Shown here piece by piece: positions 43,072 to 52,776 of a stretch of DNA of 64,000 bases. Source of the stretch: an uncultured Chitinophagaceae bacterium (GTDB lineage: Bacteria; Bacteroidota; Bacteroidia; Chitinophagales; Chitinophagaceae); assembly GCA_903884185.1 (NCBI GenBank), contig CAISDV010000090.1, positions 47,227 through 111,226 of the forward strand, given 5' to 3'. Positions within the stretch are counted from its first letter, which is position 1, and every line of letters starts with the position of its first letter. The notes below the pieces were generated by a model. It ran no database searches. It saw nothing but the letters and a program-made list of their open reading frames with translations, and was not told the DNA's origin. A program made the translations under genes and the position numbers.

Positions 43072-44288
43072 TCGTTAGATTCTTTTACTTTATGATAGAT
43101 AGAAGTCTGGTTCCCGAATATCTTACTAAACCCTCTTACATCTTCGCCTGTAAATCCTGTATTCATCTCGCCATATTTTCCAAACTTGTCAGACATCAGA
43201 TCATATTTGGATTCAATACCGATGACCTGAAAACGATAAGGAAGTAATTGTATGAACACATCACCTGTTACATTTTTCTGTGAACTTTCGAGGTAGGCTT
43301 CAATGTCCCTCATCACCGGATCCAACACCTGTCCTTCGTGCAACCAGTTGCCGTAAAATTGCGCCAGCTGGTCCTTCCATCCCAATTGCCATTTTGTAAG
43401 CACATGTTTTTCCAATGCATGATGGGCTTTCAATATCACCATCGGTGCAGCTGCTTCAAAACCCACACGTCCTTTGATACCAATGATCGTATCACCTACA
43501 TGTATATCCCTGCCAATGCCAAAAGGGCCTGCTATCGTTTGTAAATACTGAATGGCTTCTGAAGGGTGGCCAAAAGATCTTCCATTCACTGTTTTCAATT
43601 CCCCCGTTACAAACCCAAGTTTTACTTCTTCAGCTTCGGTCTTTGTAACCTGTGTAGGCCATGCGCTTTCGGGTAGCATGCCTTTGGAATGAAGTGTTTC
43701 TCTTCCACCAACACTTGTTCCCCATAAACCTTTGTTGATGCTGTAGGCTGATTTTTCAAAATTCATTTCAACCTTCTTGCCCTTCAGGTATGCGATCTCT
43801 TCTTCGCGGCTAAGTTTAAGGTCGCGGATGGGGGTGATGATCTTTGTGCCGGGTATCATGATATGAAAGATCATATCAAAACGTACCTGGTCATTTCCCG
43901 CGCCCGTGCTGCCGTGCGCTACTGCATCTGCGTTTAATTTTTTTGCGTGTTCTGCAATGTGCAAAGCCTGGCTTAATCTTTCTGCACTTACACTTAATGG
44001 GTAAGTATTATTTTTCAGCACATTTCCATAGACCAGGTATTTGATAATGCTGTTGTAATAACTTTCTACTGCATTAACGGTGGTATGTGTTTTTACGCCA
44101 AGTTTGTACGCGTGTGCTTCAATTTGTTTTAACTCATCTGCACTAAAACCGCCGGTATTAACGATGATGCTGTGTATTTCATATCCCTGGTCCTCGCTAA
44201 GATATTTTGCGCAATACGAAGTATCCAGTCCCCCGCTGAAACCGAGGACTACTTTGGCTGGCGCCTGTTTATTTGATAAATTATCCAT
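43068..44288 (-). CDS. argG: Argininosuccinate synthase
   Basis: 406 residues from ATG 44288. P-loop VVLGFSGGLDTSYCAKYL (13-30), AHGSTGAGNDQVRFD and ETLHSKGMLPESAWPTQVTK. Condenses citrulline and aspartate with ATP. A longer frame starting 44378 runs into the upstream gene and is not used. Follows the GNAT gene by 46 nt. Confidence 0.95.
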   Translation of the reverse strand: MDNLSNKQAPAKVVLGFSGGLDTSYCAKYLSEDQGYEIHSIIVNTGGFSADELKQIEAHAYKLGVKTHTTVNAVESYYNSIIKYLVYGNVLKNNTYPLSVSAERLSQALHIAEHAKKLNADAVAHGSTGAGNDQVRFDMIFHIMIPGTKIITPIRDLKLSREEEIAYLKGKKVEMNFEKSAYSINKGLWGTSVGGRETLHSKGMLPESAWPTQVTKTEAEEVKLGFVTGELKTVNGRSFGHPSEAIQYLQTIAGPFGIGRDIHVGDTIIGIKGRVGFEAAAPMVILKAHHALEKHVLTKWQLGWKDQLAQFYGNWLHEGQVLDPVMRDIEAYLESSQKNVTGDVFIQLLPYRFQVIGIESKYDLMSDKFGKYGEMNTGFTGEDVRGFSKIFGNQTSIYHKVKESNE

Positions 44289-44334
44289 GAATGATCTTGT
44301 TTGAAATTTTGACTTGACTTGTAACGTATATCTT

Positions 44335-45048
44335 CTAATGAAAGAAAACAGAGAACAGTGATTTAAGTGTTGACCCACCGCTATTCCCGCTATTTTCTTT
44401 TTTTCGAAAAAGGCTTAACAGGTTGCCTTGTTTTATTTTCATGAAACGTTCGTACAGTTTTGAATGCTGTTTAAAATCTGCTGCTGTTTCTTCCGGTTCA
44501 TAATGATCGGCAGGATCATATAACATGGCCGTGCACATACATATTTTCCTTTCCTTGCTCATAAGGATATCATAATTGGTGCAGCTTTTACATCCTGCCC
44601 AGAATTCTTCGTCATCGGTCAGTTCGCTATAAGTCACAGGCTCATAACCCAATTCACTGTTGATCTTCATTACTGCGAGTCCTGTGGTAAGCCCGAATAT
44701 TTTTGCATGAGGATATTTTTCTCTCGAAAGATCAAAGATCCTTCTCTTGATCTGCTTGGCGATACCACTCTTTCTGAATTCAGGCGCTACTACCAATCCG
44801 CTGTTGGCAACAAACTGGTCGTGCCCCCATGCTTCAATATAGCAAAAGCCAACCCATTGTCCTGTGTGTGTAAGCGCGATCACGGCCTTTCCCTCCAGCA
44901 TTTTAGCTGCTACATATTCGGGGCTGCGTTTGGCGATACCTGTACCACGCGCTTTTGCCGAAGATTCCATTTCGTCGGTGATGCGTTTCGCATAATGAGT
45001 ATCCAAATGGTCTGCTACACGAATGATGATTGGTTGTTGATTGTCCAC
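44335..45048 (-). CDS. GNAT acyltransferase, probable first enzyme of arginine synthesis
   Basis: 237 residues. GNAT core: VGFCYIEAWGHDQFVANSGL, VVAPEFRKSGIAKQIKRRIF (the acyl-CoA pyrophosphate loop is RKSGIA), IFGLTTGLAVMKINSELGYE. The C-terminal part has Cys-rich GCKSCTNYDILMSKERKICMC. As the first gene of the arg operon, in the position where Bacteroidota carry a GNAT, it probably N-acylates glutamate in place of a standard argA/argJ. The acyl donor (acetyl- or succinyl-CoA) is not shown by the sequence. Confidence 0.78.
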   Translation of the reverse strand: MDNQQPIIIRVADHLDTHYAKRITDEMESSAKARGTGIAKRSPEYVAAKMLEGKAVIALTHTGQWVGFCYIEAWGHDQFVANSGLVVAPEFRKSGIAKQIKRRIFDLSREKYPHAKIFGLTTGLAVMKINSELGYEPVTYSELTDDEEFWAGCKSCTNYDILMSKERKICMCTAMLYDPADHYEPEETAADFKQHSKLYERFMKIKQGNLLSLFRKKENSGNSGGSTLKSLFSVFFH

Positions 45049-45430
45049 TTTCTATTGCAATGTTGTAAATGAAAAAGATGAATACAGTTCAGGCTGGTAT
45101 TGATACACGTTTCCCATGGTATTGGAATGGGTGTACCAATATCGTATCAGATACGTGGTCGTCGCAATAAATAGAGGAAGTTCGATATACCCCGTGAAGA
45201 AACAGCAGCCATCGTCAAAGCGGGATGGGCGGCAGAAAGATGAGTATGTGTTACAAACTGTTTCAACTTCTGTTCTGTATAAGGGGTGAATATTGTTTGG
45301 ACTGTAAAAGTATAACAGTTTGCAATAAATAAGGCCATTTTTTTGTGAAAATTGAGCGATAATAAATATGGTCATATCGCTTTGACCCGGGAATCAGAAC
45401 ATACTAATGAGAGGAATAGCAATTTTAATT
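45049..45430 (-). other. Leader region of the arg operon, no confident gene
   Basis: About 380 nt. An inverted repeat AGCGATA / TATCGCT (45355-45361 and 45375-45381) is a possible operator. A short minus-strand frame at 45338-45147 (63 codons) ends LLRRPRI, which would fit a leader peptide with arginine codons, but there is no matching terminator hairpin, so this is weak. A 107-codon frame over the same stretch looks random. Confidence 0.3.
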
Positions 45431-45489
45431 GCCACAGAAACACAGAGTTAATTTTGGATTTGCGGCGTATCCTTCTGTGTCTCTGTGGC
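45431..45489. repeat. GCCACAGAAACACAGAG inverted pair
   Basis: GCCACAGAAACACAGAG at the left and TTCTGTGTCTCTGTGGC at the right, inverted with few mismatches around ~25 nt. Member of the composite family at 9228, 17984, 52537 and 54333. Confidence 0.75.
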
Positions 45490-45503
45490 AAAAAGAATTT
45501 ATT

Positions 45504-45533
45504 AATAAAAAAGCCGCCCGGTTGGGGCAGCTT
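45504..45533 (-). terminator. Terminator of the second outer-membrane protein gene
   Basis: On the minus strand AAGCTGCCC-CAACC-GGGCGGCTT followed by TTTTTT, 26 nt after the stop at 45559. Confidence 0.8.
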
Positions 45534-45558
45534 TTCTTTATGTGTTAAGATGAATTGA

Positions 45559-48417
45559 CTAAGGATTGAAACCACCGCCACGCATCATATTTCCCATCTG
45601 CATTCCGCCTCTTTGTGCGCCTCCGGGCCTGTTGCCCTGCTGGCCCTGGAACATACCAGGCATTTTCTGCCCTGCTCCTGCAAACTGGCGAAGGTTATAA
45701 GTGAAGGTGAGCATTACGTAACGGGTAAGAACATTTGATTTTGAATCCACGATACTGTTACCTGAAGTGGTACGTGTAGCGCTCTGGTTCTGGTTCAACA
45801 GGTCAAAGCAGGTCAGCCTGAATTCTGCAGCCTGGTTCTTACCAAACAATTTGGCAATAGAAGGGTTCAGCAATGGAACACTTGTATTATATCCTGCTGC
45901 ACGGTTGGTGCTGTATGAATAATCAAAATCACTTGCGATCAGCCAGCCTGAATTTGTATAAGCAGTGAACTCAACAGAAAAGGTCTGTGTGTAATAGTTA
46001 GAGTTCAAAGTTGGCTGCAATGAGTTATTGAGAATGGTATAATTAGTGGTAGAACCAAAGTTCATATCAAAATTGTTCTTGATATTGGTTGTCCATTTGA
46101 TCGTTTCTCCCAGGTTGGTAGTTTTTGTGAAATCGCTGACATTGTTTACCAGTGTCTGGTATTGGCTGTAAGAAACGTTTGTTGTAAAGTTCAGGTTGGA
46201 TTTAGGTTTTTTCAATGGGAAGCCATAGTTGAAATAACCGCTGATATTATAAGTACCGTCCAGGTTCACATAAGTGGTAGTTCTTCCACCGTTTGGATTC
46301 TGGATCACAGAGCTCTGGATATCATTTACGATAGCGCTTGCATTGATCGTTGCAAATATCACGCGTTGTGTTACCACATCAAAATTGGTATACAACAGGC
46401 GGAAGCTATGAGAGAACTGTGGTTTCAGGTTCGGGTTACCCACCTGGAAATTGATCGCGTCACTGGTAGTAGTGATAGGCTGTAACTGCGCCACACTTGG
46501 GGTTCCTGTATTTCCATTATAAAATACACGCAGCGTATTGGTACGTGTGAAATTATAAGTGAAATTGGCATTAGGAGTAAAGCTTACATAGTTACGGGCC
46601 ACAGTTATATTCTTTGTGGTGTTCTTGCTGTTGAAATCCAGGTACTGCACCCCGGTACCGATACTGAAATTATACTTAGGGTCCTGAACGCGGTAACTCA
46701 CGGTCATCCTGTTCGAAGTAGAGATGAATTTATAAGAGTTACTGAAAATACTGTCGAATGAAGTAAAACCATGAGAGCCATTATTGTATTCGTAAGTATT
46801 ATTTGTAGAGTTGTTTTGTGTATAAGAATAATTATACCTGAATTCCAATATTTGGTTAGCACCTATCGGCTCAGTATATGAGAAAGTAGGGTTGATGCTG
46901 AAAGTATTGGCTGAATCGGTATAATGCTGGTTAAGAGTATCCACTTTTGTGATTGGCTGGTAGAATTTGTTGATGGCATAATTATAGCCATCGCCATTGT
47001 TAGCACTGGCAGATAAGCCCAGGTCAAGTGAAGCCGTCCTGAATTTCTTGGCAAACCTGTGCCTCAACTGAAGATTAGCTCCGCTAATATTGTAGCCTGT
47101 ATTTGTGCTGGATGCATTGTTTACAGAACTGTTGATGAGCTTTCCACTTGATCCACCGGTTGTCAGGGTTGTTGCAGAAGAATAAGGAGTGCTTGTCTGA
47201 AAAGTGATACTTGGGCGGAATACCATTGAATTCATCGAATCAAATTTTGATTCAATATTAAAGCTGATACGATGATTCTCGGTCCTGCTCACAGAATTCG
47301 AGGTCTGGTTACTAAAAGTTGATGAATCAGGCGTAATAATATTCTGTGCAAGGCTTTGCTGGTTTGTTACACCACGCAGGTTACTATAGAAATAACTTCC
47401 ATAAGCATCTGTATTAGGTCCCCATGCATCGCGGTAATTAAGGCCACCACCAATAGTTGTCGTAATACCTCCACCACCGCCACCACCTGCACCGCCAACA
47501 GAGATCCTCATGCCACCTGCACCACCTCCACCACCACCGCGTGTGCCACCGCCACCCAGGATATCCTGCTGGCTGAAGTTTTGTTTATTAATATCATTAG
47601 CTTGTCCTAATAATGATATTTGCTGGTTACCATTGAAACGGTGAAGGTTAACGCTTTCATCATAAACCCCATCAGTTCCATCACCTAATACCGCTTTACC
47701 AAAATAACCTTTACGTTTATCTTTTTTAGTGGTGATGTTGAGTGTCTTTACACGGTTACCATCATCAAATCCGGTAAATTTCGCCTGGTCGCTCAGGTCA
47801 TCAAACACCTGTATTTTATCTACTACATCCGGAGGTAAATTCTTAGTCGCCATTTTTGGATCGCTATCGCCGAAGAAGCGCTTGCCATCTACCAATACGC
47901 GCTGAACTGTTTCTCCCTGTGATTTGATGTTACCTGCTTTGTCAACATCCATGCCCGGCAATTTCTTTATCAGGTCTTCCACAACTGCGTTGGGCTTGGT
48001 CTTGAACTGGCTTGCATCAAATACAATGGTATCCTTTCTCATGGTAATAGGCGATTGGGTCACCGTAACATTACCAAGATCGTTTGCTTTAACTAATAGA
48101 AATACTGTACCCATGTCTGCTACGGGAACTGTACTTGAAACAGTGATACGTTTATACACGGGGTCATATCCGGCAAAGGACACATGCAGCAAAAATGAAC
48201 CATAAGGAATATTCCTGATCTCAAAACTACCATCAGCTTTCGCCAATCCAAATACTATCACAGAGGAATCCTTTGTATCCACCACGGTAACAGAAGCATC
48301 TTTTAAAGACTGTTTTCCAAGGCTGTCGATCAATTTTCCCTTTACAGAACCTGTCGTTTGGGCAAAAGAGACTGCCGACAGGGTAACAAAAGCTAATAAA
48401 ATGTAGATTTTCTTCAT
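45559..48417 (-). CDS. Outer-membrane beta-barrel family protein (OMP_b-brl_3), paralogue
   Basis: 952 residues with signal peptide (YILLAFVTLSAVSFAQ), carboxypeptidase-regulatory-like domain about 22-110, a plug-like part (NAVVEDLIKKLPGMDVDKAG, RVLVDGKRFFGDSDPKMATK) and a long barrel. The domain order is the same as in 33359-36172. A Gly-rich run (residues about 285-320, GGGGTRGGGGGGAGG then GGAGGGGGGG) interrupts an extracellular loop, and the C-terminus is Gly/Met/Arg-rich (QRGGMQMGNMMRGGG). The promoter is of the standard type, with no TTAAC cluster. Substrate unknown. Confidence 0.86.
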   Translation of the reverse strand: MKKIYILLAFVTLSAVSFAQTTGSVKGKLIDSLGKQSLKDASVTVVDTKDSSVIVFGLAKADGSFEIRNIPYGSFLLHVSFAGYDPVYKRITVSSTVPVADMGTVFLLVKANDLGNVTVTQSPITMRKDTIVFDASQFKTKPNAVVEDLIKKLPGMDVDKAGNIKSQGETVQRVLVDGKRFFGDSDPKMATKNLPPDVVDKIQVFDDLSDQAKFTGFDDGNRVKTLNITTKKDKRKGYFGKAVLGDGTDGVYDESVNLHRFNGNQQISLLGQANDINKQNFSQQDILGGGGTRGGGGGGAGGMRISVGGAGGGGGGGITTTIGGGLNYRDAWGPNTDAYGSYFYSNLRGVTNQQSLAQNIITPDSSTFSNQTSNSVSRTENHRISFNIESKFDSMNSMVFRPSITFQTSTPYSSATTLTTGGSSGKLINSSVNNASSTNTGYNISGANLQLRHRFAKKFRTASLDLGLSASANNGDGYNYAINKFYQPITKVDTLNQHYTDSANTFSINPTFSYTEPIGANQILEFRYNYSYTQNNSTNNTYEYNNGSHGFTSFDSIFSNSYKFISTSNRMTVSYRVQDPKYNFSIGTGVQYLDFNSKNTTKNITVARNYVSFTPNANFTYNFTRTNTLRVFYNGNTGTPSVAQLQPITTTSDAINFQVGNPNLKPQFSHSFRLLYTNFDVVTQRVIFATINASAIVNDIQSSVIQNPNGGRTTTYVNLDGTYNISGYFNYGFPLKKPKSNLNFTTNVSYSQYQTLVNNVSDFTKTTNLGETIKWTTNIKNNFDMNFGSTTNYTILNNSLQPTLNSNYYTQTFSVEFTAYTNSGWLIASDFDYSYSTNRAAGYNTSVPLLNPSIAKLFGKNQAAEFRLTCFDLLNQNQSATRTTSGNSIVDSKSNVLTRYVMLTFTYNLRQFAGAGQKMPGMFQGQQGNRPGGAQRGGMQMGNMMRGGGFNP

Positions 48418-48445
48418 AAAACGATAATTATAATATTATGCAGCG

Positions 48446-48473
48446 CAAAGGTACTTTTTTAGGGTTAAAACAA
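48446..48473 (-). promoter_or_regulatory. Promoter of the second outer-membrane protein gene
   Basis: On the minus strand TTG (48473-48471), 17 nt, then TACCTTTG (48453-48446), a good match to the Bacteroidota TTG-N17-TAnnTTTG consensus, 28 nt before the start codon. Confidence 0.65.
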
Positions 48474-48582
48474 ATATTGTACCGATACGAGCGGCAAGCT
48501 AAATTGATAGTTGGGTTATAGTCCCGAAAAATCGGTGAGAGAGAGGGGGTAATAGGTGTTTGTGCTTGATTTGGGCTGATTC

Positions 48583-51500
48583 TTAGCTAAACAGGTATTC
48601 TACATCTTCCTTGGTCAGGCTCTTCACAAAGCTTTCATCATCGGCAATCAGGTCCCTCGCAAGGGCACGTTTGCGCTCCTGTAATTTCAGGATCTTGTCT
48701 TCTACCGTGTCTGTACAGATCATCCGGTAGGCAAATACATTTTTTGTCTGGCCAATACGGTGGGTCCGGTCAATTGCCTGTTGCTCCACTGCCGGGTTCC
48801 ACCAGGGGTCTACAATATATACATAGTCGGCAGCTGTCAGGTTAAGCCCAACGCCACCCGCTTTTAATGAAATAAGAAATACCCTGCATTCTTCATCATT
48901 CTGAAAACGATTGATGGCTTTTTCCCTGTCTGCCGCGCTGGTGCTGCCATCAAAATATTCATAGTTGACCCCGAGTTCTTTCATTTTCTCTTTGATCAAT
49001 GCCAGCATCCCAAGGAATTGAGAGAATATAAGCGCCTTATGATTGCTGATATTTTCAGTGATCTCTCTTCCCAGCTCTTCCAGTTTCACAGATACGTTCG
49101 GGAATTTTTCCGGCACATTCCCTGGCGTTGCTTTTTCTGACATAATAGAGGGGCTATCGCATATCTGCCGCAGTTTCATCAACCCCTGTAAAATGGTAAG
49201 TTGTGATTTTTGTATTCCCTGGTTTTCTACTACGCCAAGTATTTTGTCGCGGTAATCGTTTCGATAGGCATCATAGATCGATCGCTGTTCATCACCCATC
49301 TCACAGAAAAGTACCATCTCCTGTTTTTCGGGAAGGTCTTTCGCTACTTGTTCTTTTGTTCTTCTAAGAATGAAAGGATATAATAATTTACGCAGGTGGT
49401 CTTTTTGTTCTTTTTCGCCAAACTTATCAATCGGTATTGCAAATTCCTGTTTAAAGAATTCAACACTTCCCAGCATACCCGGGTTCAGGAAATTCATTTG
49501 TGCAAAAATGTCGAAAGTGTTATTCTGTAATGGCGTTCCGCTCAGGCATAAACGGTTTTTAGCGCGAAGCAGGCAAGCTGCTCTTGCTACTTTACTTCCC
49601 GGGTTTTTGATTGCCTGGCTTTCATCCAATACTACATAATCAAATGGCACTTCAACAAATTGTTTAATATCGCTTCTCAGTGTGCCGTAAGTGGTAATGA
49701 TCACATCAATATGATCGCGTGATAAACTTTCTTTGATCCTGCCGCCACCATGGTGTGTATAATAAGTAAGTGTGGGAGTGAATTTTTTTATTTCGTTCTG
49801 CCAGTTAAACATCAGTGTGGTTGGGCACACCACCAATGCTTTTAATGAGCCTTGTTCTTTTTTAAGATGATGAAGAAAACTCAATGCCTGTATGGTTTTA
49901 CCAAGCCCCATATCATCTGCCAGGATGCCGCCCCATTGTACTTCGCGCAGGTAATTCAGCCAATGAAAACCACTTTCCTGGTATGGCCTTAAAATATTTT
50001 GAAGATGTTTCGGAGCTTCTATTTGTTTGATGGAATGATTGCCTTTCAGCTTCTCATATTTTTCTTCCAGCTGGATAAATAATTCCTCTTCATTGCGTTC
50101 GTTGTATAATTCTTCGATCACGCTGAAATGATATTTGCTCAGCTTCATATAAGAGGCCTTGCCTTCACCCACCCTGAAAAGAAGGGAATATTTTTTTATC
50201 CATTCTTCCGGCAGGATACCCAGCGTGCCATCCTGCAACTGTACGTATTGCTGTTTATTTGCGAGCGCTTTCTTTACATCAGCAACTGTTATTTTTTGTT
50301 CACCAAAACTGATCTCCACTTTTGCATCAAACCAGTCGGTATGGCTGCTGATATAAATTTTAGTAGAAGGCTTGGCAGTGTTGAAACGAAAACTTTTCAA
50401 TGCATCAAAACCAAACACCGGGATGTTCATCTCCTTTACTGCGTCAACAAATAAAAAGAACCAGTTGTTTTTCAGCGCATCAATTCCTTTCAGCGCCAGC
50501 GTATCATTTTCTGCGGGCCTGATAAAATGCGAATGCAATGCTTCTATCTTCTGAACAAATTCTTTTTCCAGTTCTAAATTCCGCTGTATCACAAGCAGTT
50601 TATCTGCGAGGGGTAAGATGATCTTTTCTTTGTCTGAACTTTTTACTTCATACCCTTTGTAAGTGAAGATGGGTTGAAATACCAGGTAATCGCCCTTTTC
50701 TTTTAGCAGGATCTTTGCTTCGGGCCTGATATCTTTTACTTCTTCTTTTTGCAGGTTGCCAAAATGAACATCATATTCTTTTGATAGCGGCAAAATAAAT
50801 TGCTGCAATTGCGCTGCCCATGTTTCGGCATCGATCACCATCTTTCCGGCAGGCAAAAATTTTTCGATCAGCATCACATCTTCCGTGCGCTGCCAGGTAT
50901 AGAATTGGTTATGGTATTGAAAGAACAGGGGCGCCTCACATTCATTTTCGGTAACATTCAGATCGGCCAAAGGCAGTTTCACCCTGCATTCTATCTCGTA
51001 TTGCCCCTTCGTGTAATTCACTGTGAATACAGGTGAAATGGCCTGCGCAGATAATTCTGCACGCTGCAGGTTAGAGGTAGTAAATGTTTTTTTTGATGGA
51101 AGAAAAAAGGCAAAGTTGCTTTCTCCCAATTCAGCAAATAATTTTCTGAATTTAGGTTGGAGGTATTCATTGATGAGATGGCGCGTTTCTTCCGGCAATT
51201 CATCATTGTGTTGCTGGATGATGTTTTCCCAGATACCGCTGAAAGGTGAATTTCGGTTCAGGTACCTGTTCACTTCGGTAGGCAATAGTTTACGTACCTG
51301 TTGCAACAGCATCTTATCTTCTTCACTGAATGGTTCAATGTTGATGAATTTATTCAGGTCAAGTTTTTCTACTTTGCCGGTGTACTTCGAAAAATCTTCA
51401 TCCGCTTCTCCCTGTACTGCTTCGATCTGAATATAAGGATACTGGAGTTGATGCGTTGTGATCACCACACCCAGTTTCAACGCCGATTTTTTTGATTCTT

Positions 51501-52389
51501 CTATCTCGGCAATATCAAAAGAGGTGGACAAAGGCATAGCAACTGTTTCGGGAACAGGCGGCCTCGCCCTTAATTCATTGGCGGGGTTTCCTGCGAAGGT
51601 TCTTTTGATACTTGGATCAAGCACTTTTAAAAAAGGCTTCCCATTCGTATAAGTGAATTCAAATTTTCCTTTCAGGTCATCGGTTAAAGAATAACCATAT
51701 AAGCCAAGCAGTTTGTCTTTTTCCTTATCCCAGTTACGGATGCTGTCAAAATAATTGGAGCCATGTTTATTCAACAAGTGCAGTAATAGAATCAACTTAT
51801 GAAGGCAAAGTGGATGTTCGGTATCGCTGTTGCAGTTACAACTGGTATCAAAATTCCTTTCTTCATTCTTTTGAATGAGGAGTTGAAAGGTCTCGCCGGC
51901 TACTTCTATGATCGCTCTTACTCTTTCATCCTTTGCTTCAATGATATTCACTTTATTGCTGCGCAGGTATTCTTCCGCAAGAGCATAATTGTCCTGTGAG
52001 GAAAGCATCCGGATCATTTTCAACTCAAGCAATTTCATTTTTACAACCGTATGTTTCTGGTCGTACACCATTTGCTTATTGCCCAGAAGATTTTTATCCA
52101 GCATTTCCTGCAATTGGAAAAGTGCACCCGCCTTGTGCCTGCATACTTCGCTCAGGTTATAAGGGCAGGTGCAGCGAAGTGATAAGGTATTGGGATCTTT
52201 AAAACCGGTGATGTGTACTTTATAGTAAGTGGAGTAAGTATCGTCTTTCACGCGGAAATTCACGGAATTCATCAGGTCGTCATATTCCATCAATTCAACA
52301 TTGCCCAGGGCATGAATTTTTTTGCCCCTGCGGATCACTTCTTCCGAGCCATTATTATAGATATGTTTTACCAGGTAGGGTAAGGCCAT
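48583..52389 (-). CDS. SNF2-family helicase with SWIM zinc finger
   Basis: 1268 residues. The N-terminal SWIM finger is LRCTCPYNLSEVCRHKAGAL (Cys73, Cys75, Cys83, His85), followed by a second Cys/His cluster (SCNCNSDTEHPLCLHKL). A long middle region of about 500 residues precedes the SNF2 ATPase: GGILADDMGLGKTIQALSFL (Walker A), VVLDESQAIKNPGS (DEAH-like), CLSGTPLQNN, then the C-terminal half FLISLKAGGVGLNL, DPWWNPAVEQQAIDRTHRIG. Such proteins are ATP-driven DNA translocases acting on nucleoprotein complexes; the exact task is unknown. Single gene. Confidence 0.92.
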   Translation of the reverse strand: MALPYLVKHIYNNGSEEVIRRGKKIHALGNVELMEYDDLMNSVNFRVKDDTYSTYYKVHITGFKDPNTLSLRCTCPYNLSEVCRHKAGALFQLQEMLDKNLLGNKQMVYDQKHTVVKMKLLELKMIRMLSSQDNYALAEEYLRSNKVNIIEAKDERVRAIIEVAGETFQLLIQKNEERNFDTSCNCNSDTEHPLCLHKLILLLHLLNKHGSNYFDSIRNWDKEKDKLLGLYGYSLTDDLKGKFEFTYTNGKPFLKVLDPSIKRTFAGNPANELRARPPVPETVAMPLSTSFDIAEIEESKKSALKLGVVITTHQLQYPYIQIEAVQGEADEDFSKYTGKVEKLDLNKFINIEPFSEEDKMLLQQVRKLLPTEVNRYLNRNSPFSGIWENIIQQHNDELPEETRHLINEYLQPKFRKLFAELGESNFAFFLPSKKTFTTSNLQRAELSAQAISPVFTVNYTKGQYEIECRVKLPLADLNVTENECEAPLFFQYHNQFYTWQRTEDVMLIEKFLPAGKMVIDAETWAAQLQQFILPLSKEYDVHFGNLQKEEVKDIRPEAKILLKEKGDYLVFQPIFTYKGYEVKSSDKEKIILPLADKLLVIQRNLELEKEFVQKIEALHSHFIRPAENDTLALKGIDALKNNWFFLFVDAVKEMNIPVFGFDALKSFRFNTAKPSTKIYISSHTDWFDAKVEISFGEQKITVADVKKALANKQQYVQLQDGTLGILPEEWIKKYSLLFRVGEGKASYMKLSKYHFSVIEELYNERNEEELFIQLEEKYEKLKGNHSIKQIEAPKHLQNILRPYQESGFHWLNYLREVQWGGILADDMGLGKTIQALSFLHHLKKEQGSLKALVVCPTTLMFNWQNEIKKFTPTLTYYTHHGGGRIKESLSRDHIDVIITTYGTLRSDIKQFVEVPFDYVVLDESQAIKNPGSKVARAACLLRAKNRLCLSGTPLQNNTFDIFAQMNFLNPGMLGSVEFFKQEFAIPIDKFGEKEQKDHLRKLLYPFILRRTKEQVAKDLPEKQEMVLFCEMGDEQRSIYDAYRNDYRDKILGVVENQGIQKSQLTILQGLMKLRQICDSPSIMSEKATPGNVPEKFPNVSVKLEELGREITENISNHKALIFSQFLGMLALIKEKMKELGVNYEYFDGSTSAADREKAINRFQNDEECRVFLISLKAGGVGLNLTAADYVYIVDPWWNPAVEQQAIDRTHRIGQTKNVFAYRMICTDTVEDKILKLQERKRALARDLIADDESFVKSLTKEDVEYLFS

Positions 52390-52536
52390 CGCTCAACTAA
52401 TAGTTTTGTTTGGTATAGCCAGGCCATACCAAAAAGGGCAATTTGCAAAAGTAAAGGAATGTGTTGGACAGAATAAAGAATATATCGGGAAAAGAGGATG
52501 AAATGTTTGTTAAGAAAAGGGGGTTTCACGAAAATA

Positions 52537-52776
52537 GTTTCACGCCCGTCCGAATGGCATGTCCGGGCGGGCAAAGACGCAAAGGGAAGAAAGATGCAAA
52601 GAAAGGTTTTGTAAGCTTTTACTCCCCTGGCAGCTTAGTAGCTGATAAAAAACTGATAGAGGAATCAATATTGAAGGAATTTACAGGGGTTCAAACCATC
52701 TTAATAGCTGCAGAAGAAAAGAAAATATTGCAAAAAGCCCTTTGCGCCTTTGCTCCTTGGCCTCTTTGCGTGAAAC
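52537..52776. repeat. Paired GTTTCACG...GTGAAAC element with an internal palindrome insert
   Basis: The left arm begins GTTTCACG (52537-52544); a 27-nt GC-rich palindrome (52545-52571, CCCGTCCG ... CGGGCGGG) is followed by CAAAGACGCAAAG, so the normal arm is split by it. The right arm is CCTTTGCGCCTTTGC ... CTTTGCGTGAAAC, ending at the base next to the comB stop codon. The ~170 nt in between carry no reading frame supported by composition. A degenerate second GTTTCACG lies just outside at 52523. Confidence 0.7.

Noticed and set aside
45052..45375. 107-codon minus-strand frame upstream of the arg operon
   Set aside because: Composition is unlike the neighbouring genes, no domain or signal peptide fits, and it overlaps the operon leader.
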